This document shows, piece after piece, positions 34,548-42,345 of a stretch of DNA of 64,000 nt (position 1 is its first letter; each line of letters begins with the position of its first letter). The notes below the pieces were generated by a model. That model searched no databases, was not told where the DNA came from, and saw nothing but the letters and a program-made list of their open reading frames with translations. The position numbers and the translations under genes are program-made. Source of the DNA: Frankia alni ACN14a (lineage in GTDB: Bacteria > Actinomycetota > Actinomycetes > Frankiales > Frankiaceae); the NCBI RefSeq assembly GCF_000058485.1, contig NC_008278.1, forward strand, positions 3,032,962-3,096,961. Reading direction: 5' to 3'.

Positions 34548-35831
34548 TCAGGGCGTGAACAGCCTGGTCGTCTCGATCACCTTGGCGTCCTCGACCGTCC
34601 CGTCGTCCTTGACCGTGCCGATCTGGACCTCCGACGAGCAGACGTTCGGCAGGATCGGAACGGCCTTGCCGTCGCAGGTGTAGGTCGCGCCGTCGCCCAG
34701 GAAGAGGGGGACGTTCTTCGCGGACCTGAGTTGCTGGGTGATGGCGGCAGATGTCGGGTCGCCGGTGAAGCCCTTGAACAGGTTGACGAAGGACAGCAGG
34801 GTGATCGCGCCGGCGGACTGGCTCGCGCTGACGGCCGGGTCCGGGTCGACCTTCGAGTTGTAGGTCCTGGCGATCGCGCCGTAGAGGGTCGCATCCGTGG
34901 TCGCTGTGTCGGTGGTTGCGGTCGCGGTCATGACCGAGCCGGCGATGACCGGCTTGTAGGCCTTCAGGGTGGTCGGATCGATGCAGGTGTTGATGATGTA
35001 GCGCGGCAGGTCGAGGTTCAGCGTCTGGTAGGCCTGCAGCCAGGAGGTGCAGAACGTCAGGTCGCCGACCATGCTGATCGCGTCCGCGCCACCCTTGACC
35101 GCCGCCTGCATCTGCGGCGTCATGTCGGCGGTGCCCACGGGCACCGCGATGGTCTGGAACCCGACGCCCGCCTTGCGGAAGACGATGCCGCCGATGCCGT
35201 TGACCGCCTGCAGGACCGCCGGCCCGTCGGTGGCGAGCATCGCCATCTTCCTGACGCCGTGGTCGTGGGCGTAGGCGGCGAACGCGGCCAGCCCCACCGA
35301 GAACCCGCCCGTCAGCGAGAACGCGCCCGGCTTGGTCAGCTCCTCGGTCGAGGTGCCGCTCAGCGAGACGTAGGGGATCTTGGCCGCGGTCAGCACCGGC
35401 ACGACCGAGGCGCCGTTCGCCGTGAACGGGCTGATGACCGCCGCGACGCCGCGGTTGACCATCTGGTTGGCGCAGTCCTGGGTGCCGGCCGGCGTCTCGC
35501 CGCCCTGGCAGATGAACAGCGCGATCGGGCGGCCGGCGATGCCGCCGCGGTAGGTGTTGGCGTACTTCAGGGCCATCTGCATGCCCTGCTCGATTCGCTG
35601 GAACTGCGCGGACAGCACGCTGTCCGAGGCCGACGCGCTGATGAGCCCGATCGTCACGGGAGCGCCCTCGGCCGGGCTCGGCGCGCCGAGGACCTGGGCG
35701 GCCGGGGTCGCGCCGGCGCCGTCGGACCCGCCGCCGCTGTCACCGCCGCCGCAGGCCGTGGCGGCCAGCGACAGTGCCAGCGCGCCGCTGATCAGCCAGC
35801 CGCTCCGGCGAACCGTGCGTAACAGGCCCAT
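34548..35831 (-). CDS. Branched-chain amino acid-type ABC substrate-binding lipoprotein
   Basis: A 427-residue periplasmic-binding-protein-like protein of the LivJ/LivK (leucine-binding) family. The lipoprotein signal ends SLAATAC with Cys27, followed by a Gly/Ser tether. The mature part begins VTIGLISASASDSVLSAQF and contains AVISPFTANGASVVPVL and YVSLSGTSTEEL. Such proteins in catabolic islands often bind aromatic or steroid-like carboxylates rather than amino acids. The ATG at 35831 follows GGAGGG. It is the last gene of the Liv-type operon, 98 bp after the second ATPase. Confidence 0.9.
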   Translation of the reverse strand: MGLLRTVRRSGWLISGALALSLAATACGGGDSGGGSDGAGATPAAQVLGAPSPAEGAPVTIGLISASASDSVLSAQFQRIEQGMQMALKYANTYRGGIAGRPIALFICQGGETPAGTQDCANQMVNRGVAAVISPFTANGASVVPVLTAAKIPYVSLSGTSTEELTKPGAFSLTGGFSVGLAAFAAYAHDHGVRKMAMLATDGPAVLQAVNGIGGIVFRKAGVGFQTIAVPVGTADMTPQMQAAVKGGADAISMVGDLTFCTSWLQAYQTLNLDLPRYIINTCIDPTTLKAYKPVIAGSVMTATATTDTATTDATLYGAIARTYNSKVDPDPAVSASQSAGAITLLSFVNLFKGFTGDPTSAAITQQLRSAKNVPLFLGDGATYTCDGKAVPILPNVCSSEVQIGTVKDDGTVEDAKVIETTRLFTP

Positions 35832-35929
35832 TCGACCCTCCTGCTGGTTGTGCGGAGACGTGCGGCAGGCACCTTCCGTGCGCCGCCGACCCGGCTCTCC
35901 GCTGGTTTGACGAAACCGCGTTCCGAAGG

Positions 35930-36709
35930 TCACGCGGGGTCCTCCGGTCTCCTCGCCGTGCCGGCCGGGTCGGAGCTGCCGGCCGGGTCGGAGCTGCCGG
36001 GGGTCCCGGTCGTGCCGAGGTAGGCGGCTTCGAGTGCGCCCGGGTCGTCGCGGAGCTCGGCGGCCTTGCCGGTGAGGGAGACGTCACCGTGCACGAGGAC
36101 CATGGCAGTGTCGGCGACGTCGAGCGCGAGGTGGACGTGCTGCTCGACGAGGACGATCGCGGTCCCGGTCTCGTCGGCGACCGTGCGGACCAGCGGCATG
36201 AGCTGCTCCACGACGATCGGGGCCAGGCCCATGCTCATCTCGTCGATGAGCAGCAGCCGCGGCCCCTGCACCAGCGCCCGGGCGACCGCGAGCATCTGCT
36301 GCTCGCCGCCCGAGAGCATCCCGGCCCTGACCTTGGCGCGGGTGCGTAGCTGCGGGAACAGGTCGAGGACCCCGCTCACCGTCGCGCCGCCCTTCCGGGC
36401 GGCGATCGCGATGTTCTGCAGGGTGCTCAGGTTCGTGAACAGCGCCCGGCTGTCCGGCACCAGCACCACGCCCGCGCGGTTCATGCGGCGGGCCGAGCCC
36501 GCCCGGACGTCCCGCCCGTCGACGCTGATCGAGCCGCCGGTCGGCGCGAGGAACCCGGCGAGCGTCAGCAACAGCGTCGTCTTGCCGGCGCCGTTCGGCC
36601 CCAGCACGGCCAGGATCTCGTTGCGGCCGAGGGTGATGCCGATGCCTCGGGCGACCGTGGTGCGCTGGTAGCCGACGCAGAGTTCTTCGCAGGCCAACGC
36701 CACGCTCAT
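35930..36709 (-). CDS. Branched-chain amino acid-type ABC ATPase (LivF type)
   Basis: A 259-residue ATPase with Walker A GPNGAGKTT near residue 36, ABC signature LSGGEQQML, Walker B RLLLIDEMSMGLAP and switch His EQHVHLAL. These are LivF subfamily features. The start overlaps the stop of the fused permease-ATPase gene by four bases. The C-terminus carries two repeats (GSSDPA) encoded by an 18-bp DNA repeat at 35961-35996. It pairs with the LivG domain on the fused partner. Confidence 0.92.
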   Translation of the reverse strand: MSVALACEELCVGYQRTTVARGIGITLGRNEILAVLGPNGAGKTTLLLTLAGFLAPTGGSISVDGRDVRAGSARRMNRAGVVLVPDSRALFTNLSTLQNIAIAARKGGATVSGVLDLFPQLRTRAKVRAGMLSGGEQQMLAVARALVQGPRLLLIDEMSMGLAPIVVEQLMPLVRTVADETGTAIVLVEQHVHLALDVADTAMVLVHGDVSLTGKAAELRDDPGALEAAYLGTTGTPGSSDPAGSSDPAGTARRPEDPA

Positions 36710-39579
36710 GACGCCATCTCCTTCGCCGCGTGGTTCGGGTCCGCCGTCCGGTTCGGGTCCGCCGTCTGGTTCGGGTCCGCCGTCTGGTTCGGGGGCGCCG
36801 CTTCGGTGGCGTGTGCCGCGTGGGTCGAGCCGAGGTAGGCCTCGGCGACCCTGGGGTTGGCCCGGATCGCCGGCGGCGGGCCGCCGGCGATCTGCCGGCC
36901 GAAGTCGAGGACGTGGATGATGTCGCACAGGTCGAGGACGAAGCGCATGTCGTGGTCGACGAGCACGATCGTCACGCCGCGGTCGCGCACCGCCCGCAGC
37001 CGCACCGCCAGCCAGGCGCTCTCCGTCGGGTCGAGCCCGGCGGCCGGCTCGTCCAGCAGCAGTACCTGCGGTCCGCTGGCCAGCGCGCGCGCGATCGAGA
37101 CGAGCTGGCGTTGGCCCTGCGAGAGCTCGCCGACGCCCCGGCCACGCTGCTCCCACAGCCCGAGCGAGACGAGCAGGTCGTCCAGCGACGGCGCACCCGG
37201 CCGGGCGGCGTGCTGGCCGGCCATCAGGTTCTCCTCGACGGTGAGGTCCTCGTAGAGGTCGAGGCCCTGGAAGGTGCGGGCGAGCCCGTGGCGGGCCCGG
37301 CGGTGCGGCGGCAGGCCGTCGAGCCGCTGCCCGGCCAGGGTGATCTCGCCGGCCGCGGCGGTGAACCCGCAGGTGGCGTCCATCATCGTGGTCTTGCCGG
37401 CGCCGTTCGGGCCGATCACGCCGACGATTGTTCCGGGCGCCACGTCGATCGTCAGGTCGGACAGCGCCGTCACGCCGCCGTAGGTGACGCCCACCCCCGA
37501 GATGGACAGCCGCGCTCCGACGAGCATGCGCTCCCCGTCCACCGGCAGACCCCCGTCCACCGACGGGACGCCTACCGACGGGACGCCGTCCACGGACGGA
37601 CCAGCGTCCGCCGCTGTGGGGGCCGGGGCGGTCGGGCCGGCGCCCCGTCGGCTTCGGCGCCGTTTCTCGGCCGCCAGGTGCGCCGGTCCGACGATGCCGT
37701 CCGGGTTGCGGATCACGACGAGAATCAGGCCGAGGCCGCTGACGATGCCGTACCACTCGCCGATGTCGATCGTCCGGGACAGGAAGACGTAGAACACGCC
37801 GCCGATCCCGAGCGCCCCGGCGAGCAGCCCGCCGGACACCGAGGTGATCCCGGCCAGGAACACGGTGGTGAAGACGCTCAGGCCGAGCAGGGCGCTGAAC
37901 GAGGTGAACGTGACGGTGGTCTGCTTGTAGGCCGTCAGGCAGCCGGCGAGGCCGGCGATGAACGACGCGATCGCGAAGCCGAGCAGCTTGACCCGGACGA
38001 CGCTGATCCCGGCCGCGGCGGCCGACCGTTCGTCGGCGCGGACCGCCAGCATCGCCGAGCCGAGCCTGCTGCGCCGCAGGTGGGCAACGCCGATGGCGAC
38101 CGCGGTCAGCACCGCGAGGCACAGCAGCCCGAATTCCGGGCGCGGGAACGCCTTGCCGGTGCCGATCCCCAGGTCCAGACCGAAGATCGACGGGTTCGCG
38201 ATCGGGGCGCCGCCGGTGCCGCCGTTGAGGTCGTTGTTGCGGAACCAGAGCGCCTCCAGGGCGACCGCGAGGGTCAGCGTGACGACCGCGACCAGCATGC
38301 CGCGGATCCGCAGTGCCGGCAGGCCGGCCAGCACGCCGATGACGGTGGCTCCGAGCGCGGCGAGGATCGGCGAGATCGGGAACGGTATGTGCCAGGCGTG
38401 GCTGAACGTCGAGAGCAGGAACCCGGCGGCGCCGGCCAGTGTGAGCTGGGCGAGCGAGACCTGCCCGACGTAGCCGGTCACCACGACCAGCGAGAGCCCG
38501 AGCACGCCGGCGATGAACGTCTCCATCAGCGCGCCGCGGTAACTGTCGTTCGCCACGTAGATCGCGACGACGGCGAGCGGCACGAGCACCACGGCGGGCT
38601 TCCAGGCCGACCGCGGACGCGGCGCGCGGCCCAGCGTCCGCTCCAGAAGCATGCCGCGGGTCGGCAGCGGCCGGCCCTGGATGACCAGCACGGCGAGCAC
38701 GATCACCAGGGGGATCAGCTCGGCGACGCCGCTGCTGGGGAACCAGTCGGCCCGGCTCTGCAGGTAGACCGCCTCGGACTGCAGCGCGCCGATGCCGATG
38801 CCACCGAGGACGGCGGGCGCGAGCAGGGTGAACCGGCCGAGCACGGCGGCGGCCAGGGCCGGGACGATGAACAGCGTGTAGGTCCCGGGCACCAGCGGCA
38901 CCAGCGGGGCGATCAGGATGCCGGCGATGCCGGCGACGGCCGCGCTGATCGCCCAGTTGGCCAGCGCGATCAGGTCCGGTGACAGGCCGCTGACGAGCGC
39001 GCCGATCTCGGTCTCGGCGGCGGCGCGGGTCGCGGTGCCGAACCTGGTGAACCGGTAGACCGCGGCGAGCACGGCGGCGATCAGCAGGATGACGGCGACG
39101 AACCAGAACCGGTCCGACAGCAGGCTCACCCCGCCCGCTTCCCAGGTCCGGCGCGGCAGGATCGGCGCGACCAGGATCTGGTCGCCGCCCACCTGCATGG
39201 TGATGACGCCGGTGAACAGACCCATGAGCCCGAGTGAGGCGACCGCCTTGGCCACGGCCAGGTGCGCCCGCAGCGGGCGGAACACCAGCACGTAGAGCAG
39301 CACGCCCAGCGCGGCCTCGAACAGGACCGTGATGAGGATCGCCGGCCAGAGCCCGACCGGCCCGGACAGGCCGATCGTCTCCGGCAGTCCGGGAACCGGC
39401 ACCAGGATCTTCCCGTCGCGTAACAGGGCGTAGGTGTACGCCGCGTGTAACGACAGGGCGCCGGTGCCGAAGTTGAGTACCCCCGAGCTTCGGTAGGTCA
39501 CGACGAGTGCCAACGCCAGAGCGGCGAACACGGCACCGTTCCCCAGGCCCAGAAGGACGAAGTTCAGATGGTCTACCAC
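36706..39579 (-). CDS. Fused Liv-type transporter: two permeases plus ATPase in one chain
   Basis: A 957-residue fusion. A LivH-like permease occupies about residues 1-290 (VLLGLGNGAVFAALALALVV; later ATRAAAETEIGALVSGL). A LivM-like permease spans about 320-630 (ALMETFIAGVLGLSLVVVTG; RADERSAAAAGISVVRVK). A repeat-bearing linker follows, and a LivG-type ATPase occupies about 690-930 (Walker A GPNGAGKTTMM near 720, LSQGQRQL, LLLDEPAAGLD). The GTG at 39579 has GGAGCGAGC upstream; an ATG 25 codons earlier is possible. All transport parts except the LivF ATPase and the binding protein are thus on one chain. The tail holds TADPNQ repeats. Confidence 0.9.
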   Translation of the reverse strand: MVDHLNFVLLGLGNGAVFAALALALVVTYRSSGVLNFGTGALSLHAAYTYALLRDGKILVPVPGLPETIGLSGPVGLWPAILITVLFEAALGVLLYVLVFRPLRAHLAVAKAVASLGLMGLFTGVITMQVGGDQILVAPILPRRTWEAGGVSLLSDRFWFVAVILLIAAVLAAVYRFTRFGTATRAAAETEIGALVSGLSPDLIALANWAISAAVAGIAGILIAPLVPLVPGTYTLFIVPALAAAVLGRFTLLAPAVLGGIGIGALQSEAVYLQSRADWFPSSGVAELIPLVIVLAVLVIQGRPLPTRGMLLERTLGRAPRPRSAWKPAVVLVPLAVVAIYVANDSYRGALMETFIAGVLGLSLVVVTGYVGQVSLAQLTLAGAAGFLLSTFSHAWHIPFPISPILAALGATVIGVLAGLPALRIRGMLVAVVTLTLAVALEALWFRNNDLNGGTGGAPIANPSIFGLDLGIGTGKAFPRPEFGLLCLAVLTAVAIGVAHLRRSRLGSAMLAVRADERSAAAAGISVVRVKLLGFAIASFIAGLAGCLTAYKQTTVTFTSFSALLGLSVFTTVFLAGITSVSGGLLAGALGIGGVFYVFLSRTIDIGEWYGIVSGLGLILVVIRNPDGIVGPAHLAAEKRRRSRRGAGPTAPAPTAADAGPSVDGVPSVGVPSVDGGLPVDGERMLVGARLSISGVGVTYGGVTALSDLTIDVAPGTIVGVIGPNGAGKTTMMDATCGFTAAAGEITLAGQRLDGLPPHRRARHGLARTFQGLDLYEDLTVEENLMAGQHAARPGAPSLDDLLVSLGLWEQRGRGVGELSQGQRQLVSIARALASGPQVLLLDEPAAGLDPTESAWLAVRLRAVRDRGVTIVLVDHDMRFVLDLCDIIHVLDFGRQIAGGPPPAIRANPRVAEAYLGSTHAAHATEAAPPNQTADPNQTADPNRTADPNHAAKEMAS
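36733..36795. repeat. 18-bp in-frame repeat in transporter tail
   Basis: Three 18-bp units (GTTCGGGTCCGCCGTCTG) and a partial fourth encode TADPNQ-type repeats at the C-terminal end of the fused transporter. Confidence 0.9.
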
Positions 39580-39980
39580 GCTCGCTCCACCGGTTCGGAC
39601 GATCAGGCAGGGTCGCTCAGTGACGTCCGTCACTAGAAGCTCGGGAGGGACCATAGCATTATCCGACTAATGATTGATGCTTTTCCGGTGGCGAGGCATG
39701 GCGGCGCCGGACGGGCGGCGGTTCGGGGGTGGTGGGTGCCGGTGGACGCGGCCGCGGGTAGGACAATCGTGCTCATCGGCGCGAGCGCCGACCGGCGGCT
39801 CACGGTCGTGGACAGTCCCCGTGCGCCGATGTCGTTCCGGCTCGGCTCTCCGGGTCCCGGGCCAGGCCAGGCCACGGCAGGTCAGGGCAGGTCGGGGCAG
39901 GGCAATCGCGGGGACTTTCCCGGTCGTTCCGCCGCGAAGTGTCACGCATCGTGTAATTGGTGAGGTCGCTGCGTGACATC
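39580..39980. promoter_or_regulatory. Divergent region with CGACTAATGATTG element
   Basis: Intergenic DNA upstream of the Liv-type operon (leftward) and the hypothetical gene at 39981 (rightward). CGACTAATGATTG at 39664-39676, about 90 bp from the transporter start, nearly matches the element at 24111-24123. A G/C-simple stretch with GGCCAGGCCAGGCCAC and GGCAGGTC units lies at about 39860-39905. Confidence 0.4.
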
Positions 39981-40424
39981 ATGGTGGATGTGACCGACGA
40001 CGCACTGTCCGCTTTCGGCCTCCGCCCGCCTGTCGAGGTCGAGCCGGACCGCCCGCCGGTCACCTTCGCCTACCTGGTCCAGGTCAGCTCGGACGGCAGC
40101 CGGTGGGTGGCCGACCGGACGGAGCCGTCGGGCGGTTTCGAGCACAGCTCGGATACCGCGGCGCAGGTCGCCCGCCAGGTCCTGCATCGCCGCTTCGTCC
40201 AGTTGCGGGCCGACGAGGACGCCCGGTGGCGCGATCTGTGGTTCCGCGCCGACGTCTGGTCCCTCGACCAGTCCGCCGGCCCGGGCCACGCCGGCCGGCC
40301 GGCCCCGCCGGCGGTCCCGGCCGGCTGGGCGCTGTCGGGGCGTCATCTACAGACCCACGGGATCACCCCGGACGCCGTGGAGGTGCGCACGCCCGCCCAG
40401 GTCCGCCGCGAGGTCGGCCGCTGA
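39981..40424 (+). CDS. Hypothetical protein
   Basis: A protein of about 147 residues without a recognised family. It begins VDVTDDALSAFGLRPP and has a compact beta-rich core (PVTFAYLVQVSSDGSRWVADR) followed by a helix (QVARQVLHRRFVQLRADED). It ends with a Pro/Ala linker and a short C-terminal segment, HGITPDAVEVRTPAQVRREV. The codon pattern is that of a real gene and a hairpin follows 18 bp after the stop. The start is uncertain: ATG 39981, GTG 39984 or GTG 39990 are all possible. Confidence 0.6.
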   Translation: MVDVTDDALSAFGLRPPVEVEPDRPPVTFAYLVQVSSDGSRWVADRTEPSGGFEHSSDTAAQVARQVLHRRFVQLRADEDARWRDLWFRADVWSLDQSAGPGHAGRPAPPAVPAGWALSGRHLQTHGITPDAVEVRTPAQVRREVGR

Positions 40425-40441
40425 CCGGCCCCGGCCAGCAC

Positions 40442-40458
40442 CGACGGCTGCCGTCGGC
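40442..40458 (+). terminator. Short hairpin after hypothetical gene
   Basis: CCGACGG and CCGTCGG pair around a 3-nt loop, 18 bp after the stop of the gene at 39981-40424 and in the convergent gap with the DUF5703 gene. Confidence 0.4.
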
Positions 40459-40536
40459 GTCGAGGCGGCGGGCGGCGTCAGGATGACGGCCAGGGCGAGG
40501 GACGGCCGCCAGGCCGCAGGGGGTCGGCGGCGGGTG

Positions 40537-40881
40537 TCAGGTGGGTAGATAGCCGGGCAGGCCGCCCGGGCGCCGGCGGCGGCGCAGGACGACGCGGCGC
40601 GACCCGTCCGGGAACAGACGCAGGCGCTCCAGCTCCCAGTCGCCGAACTCGGCGTGCATCGTCAGGATCTGCACGGCCGCCCGGCGATCCGTGCCCGGCG
40701 GCATGTACAGCTTCTGGTATTCCAGCTCGACTCCAGCCAAAGCGACCTGACCTCGACGTGGCGACCGATGGACCGTGGCGACCGATGGGACTGTTGCGAA
40801 CGACGGGACCGGCTCGGACGATGGAGCCGGCTCGGACGATGGAACGGAGCGTGGGGCAGGACCACCGTGCGGTCCCACCAC
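40537..40881 (-). CDS. DUF5703-family small protein
   Basis: The conserved part is the C-terminal 67 residues: LEYQKLYMPPGTDRRAAVQI, then MHAEFGDWELERLRLF and PDGSRRVVLRRR. This matches the small actinobacterial DUF5703 family, whose role is unknown. The frame allows up to 114 residues, but the first 45 are a Ser/Pro repeat segment (SSEPAP, SSEPVP) foreign to the family. A TTG at 40740 preceded by GAGGTCAGG may be the real start. Confidence 0.65.
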   Translation of the reverse strand: MVGPHGGPAPRSVPSSEPAPSSEPVPSFATVPSVATVHRSPRRGQVALAGVELEYQKLYMPPGTDRRAAVQILTMHAEFGDWELERLRLFPDGSRRVVLRRRRRPGGLPGYLPT

Positions 40882-40965
40882 GTTAACTGTCCGGCTACCT
40901 CCCGCGAGGGTCTGCGGCGCGGCGGGGACCCGGTTGTTGCGGGTTCCTGCCGGGGCGCGTGGGCC

Positions 40966-42345
40966 TCAGGGGACGTAGGAGAGGGTGAAGGCCAGCGTGG
41001 CGTAGAGCGCCATCGCCGCGGTCGAGGCGACGAGCGCGAAGGTGAAGATCTCCCGGCGGGCGGTGACCAGCGCCGCGACCAGCAGGAACGGGAAGGCGCC
41101 GTAGACGTAGCGTTCCGCCGAGTCGAGGTTGCTGCCGGTCAGCACGGCCGCGAGCACCAGCGCGCTCCACAGCACGTAGGAGACCGGCAACCGCCGGGCC
41201 ATCACCACCAGGCCCACCAGGGCGAGCAGCAGCCACGGCACGTGCAGACCCGTGCCCAGCTCGCCGGAGAAGGTCCCGCGGGCGGCGTGCCACAGCACCG
41301 ACAGGGGGTTGCCGGTGCTGCCGTGGCGGGCCTCGTCGCGCTGAAGGGTGAACGGCGCCAGGCCGTCGCCGTAGGTCCGGTCCGACCAGAGCACGTAGAT
41401 CGCGGCGCCGGCCGGTGCCGCGAGGACCGCCATCAGCCGGCGCAGCAGCTCCCGCCCGCCGATGCGGCCGGCCGACGTGGCGTCCCACTGCGTCCCGTCC
41501 GCCGCGGTGGCCCGCCGTGTCCCGTTGCCGGCGGTGGCCGGTGGGGGGCCGAGGCGGCGCAGGCCGGGCCAGGGCAGCCCCCGGGCCGCCTCCACGGCGA
41601 CGGGGACGGCCAGCAGCACGCCAAGCGGCCGGCACAGTCCGCCGAGCAGGGCGGCCGCGGCCGCAAGCTCCCACCGGCGGCCGCGCGCGCCGAGGAACAC
41701 CGCCACCGCCAGCAGCCCGGCCAGTGCCTCGGCGTATCCCATGACCAGGACGAACGCGGGCGGCGCGAGGGCGGCGAACCAGATCAGCCGGAAGGTCGCC
41801 TCCGCACCGAGCCCCTCCAGGCGGGCCAGGCGCACCAGCGCCAGGGCGAACCCGAGGGCACACAGGTTGACCACCAGCAGCAGCACGATGCCGACGTGGG
41901 CACCGGCGCCCGGCAGGTGCGACAGGACCCGCACCAGCGTGGGCAGCAGCGGGAAGAAGCGGCGGCTCTCGTTGCCGGCGCCGCTGTAGCCGACCTCGGC
42001 GATCGTCCGGTACCAGCCGGCGTCCCAGCCGAGCAGGTCGGTGGTCTGCAGCCGGGCGCCCTGGTCGCCGCGGGCGTTGTCGGCGATGAACTTCGTCATC
42101 GCCAGGGCGGCGCCGACGACCAGGCGGGCGGCGAGCCAGGCGAGAACGACCTCCCGCAGGCACCACGGGTCGTCCTGGCGGAGCAGGACGCGCCGCCGGG
42201 ACGCGGTGTGCCGCCGAGACGCGGCAGTGGTGGGAACCGGCGGGGTGGTGGCGGGGTCGTGCGCGGGGGGCGTCCCCGTTCCGGTTGCCGGGCCTGGGCC
42301 CGACTGGGGACCGGGGTGGGCGGACGTCCCCCGCGCGCTGGTCAC
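40966..42345 (-). CDS. Polytopic mannosyltransferase-like protein (PIG-V type)
   Basis: A 459-residue integral membrane protein with about ten hydrophobic segments. After a Pro/Thr-rich cytoplasmic tail and a first membrane segment comes GWDAGWYRTIAEVGYSG and FFPLLPTLVRVL, a pattern seen in PIG-V-like GT-C mannosyltransferases that use lipid-phosphate sugar donors. YAEALAGLLAVAVF is also typical of that group. The GTG start overlaps the stop of the upstream glycosyltransferase gene (GTGA), so the two are coupled. It probably adds a sugar to an envelope glycolipid or glycan on the outer face of the membrane. Confidence 0.75.
   Translation of the reverse strand: MTSARGTSAHPGPQSGPGPATGTGTPPAHDPATTPPVPTTAASRRHTASRRRVLLRQDDPWCLREVVLAWLAARLVVGAALAMTKFIADNARGDQGARLQTTDLLGWDAGWYRTIAEVGYSGAGNESRRFFPLLPTLVRVLSHLPGAGAHVGIVLLLVVNLCALGFALALVRLARLEGLGAEATFRLIWFAALAPPAFVLVMGYAEALAGLLAVAVFLGARGRRWELAAAAALLGGLCRPLGVLLAVPVAVEAARGLPWPGLRRLGPPPATAGNGTRRATAADGTQWDATSAGRIGGRELLRRLMAVLAAPAGAAIYVLWSDRTYGDGLAPFTLQRDEARHGSTGNPLSVLWHAARGTFSGELGTGLHVPWLLLALVGLVVMARRLPVSYVLWSALVLAAVLTGSNLDSAERYVYGAFPFLLVAALVTARREIFTFALVASTAAMALYATLAFTLSYVP

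Noticed and set aside
34539-35822. 427-codon plus-strand frame
   Set aside because: It is antisense to the clearly assigned Liv-type binding lipoprotein, with Arg/Gly-rich shadow composition.
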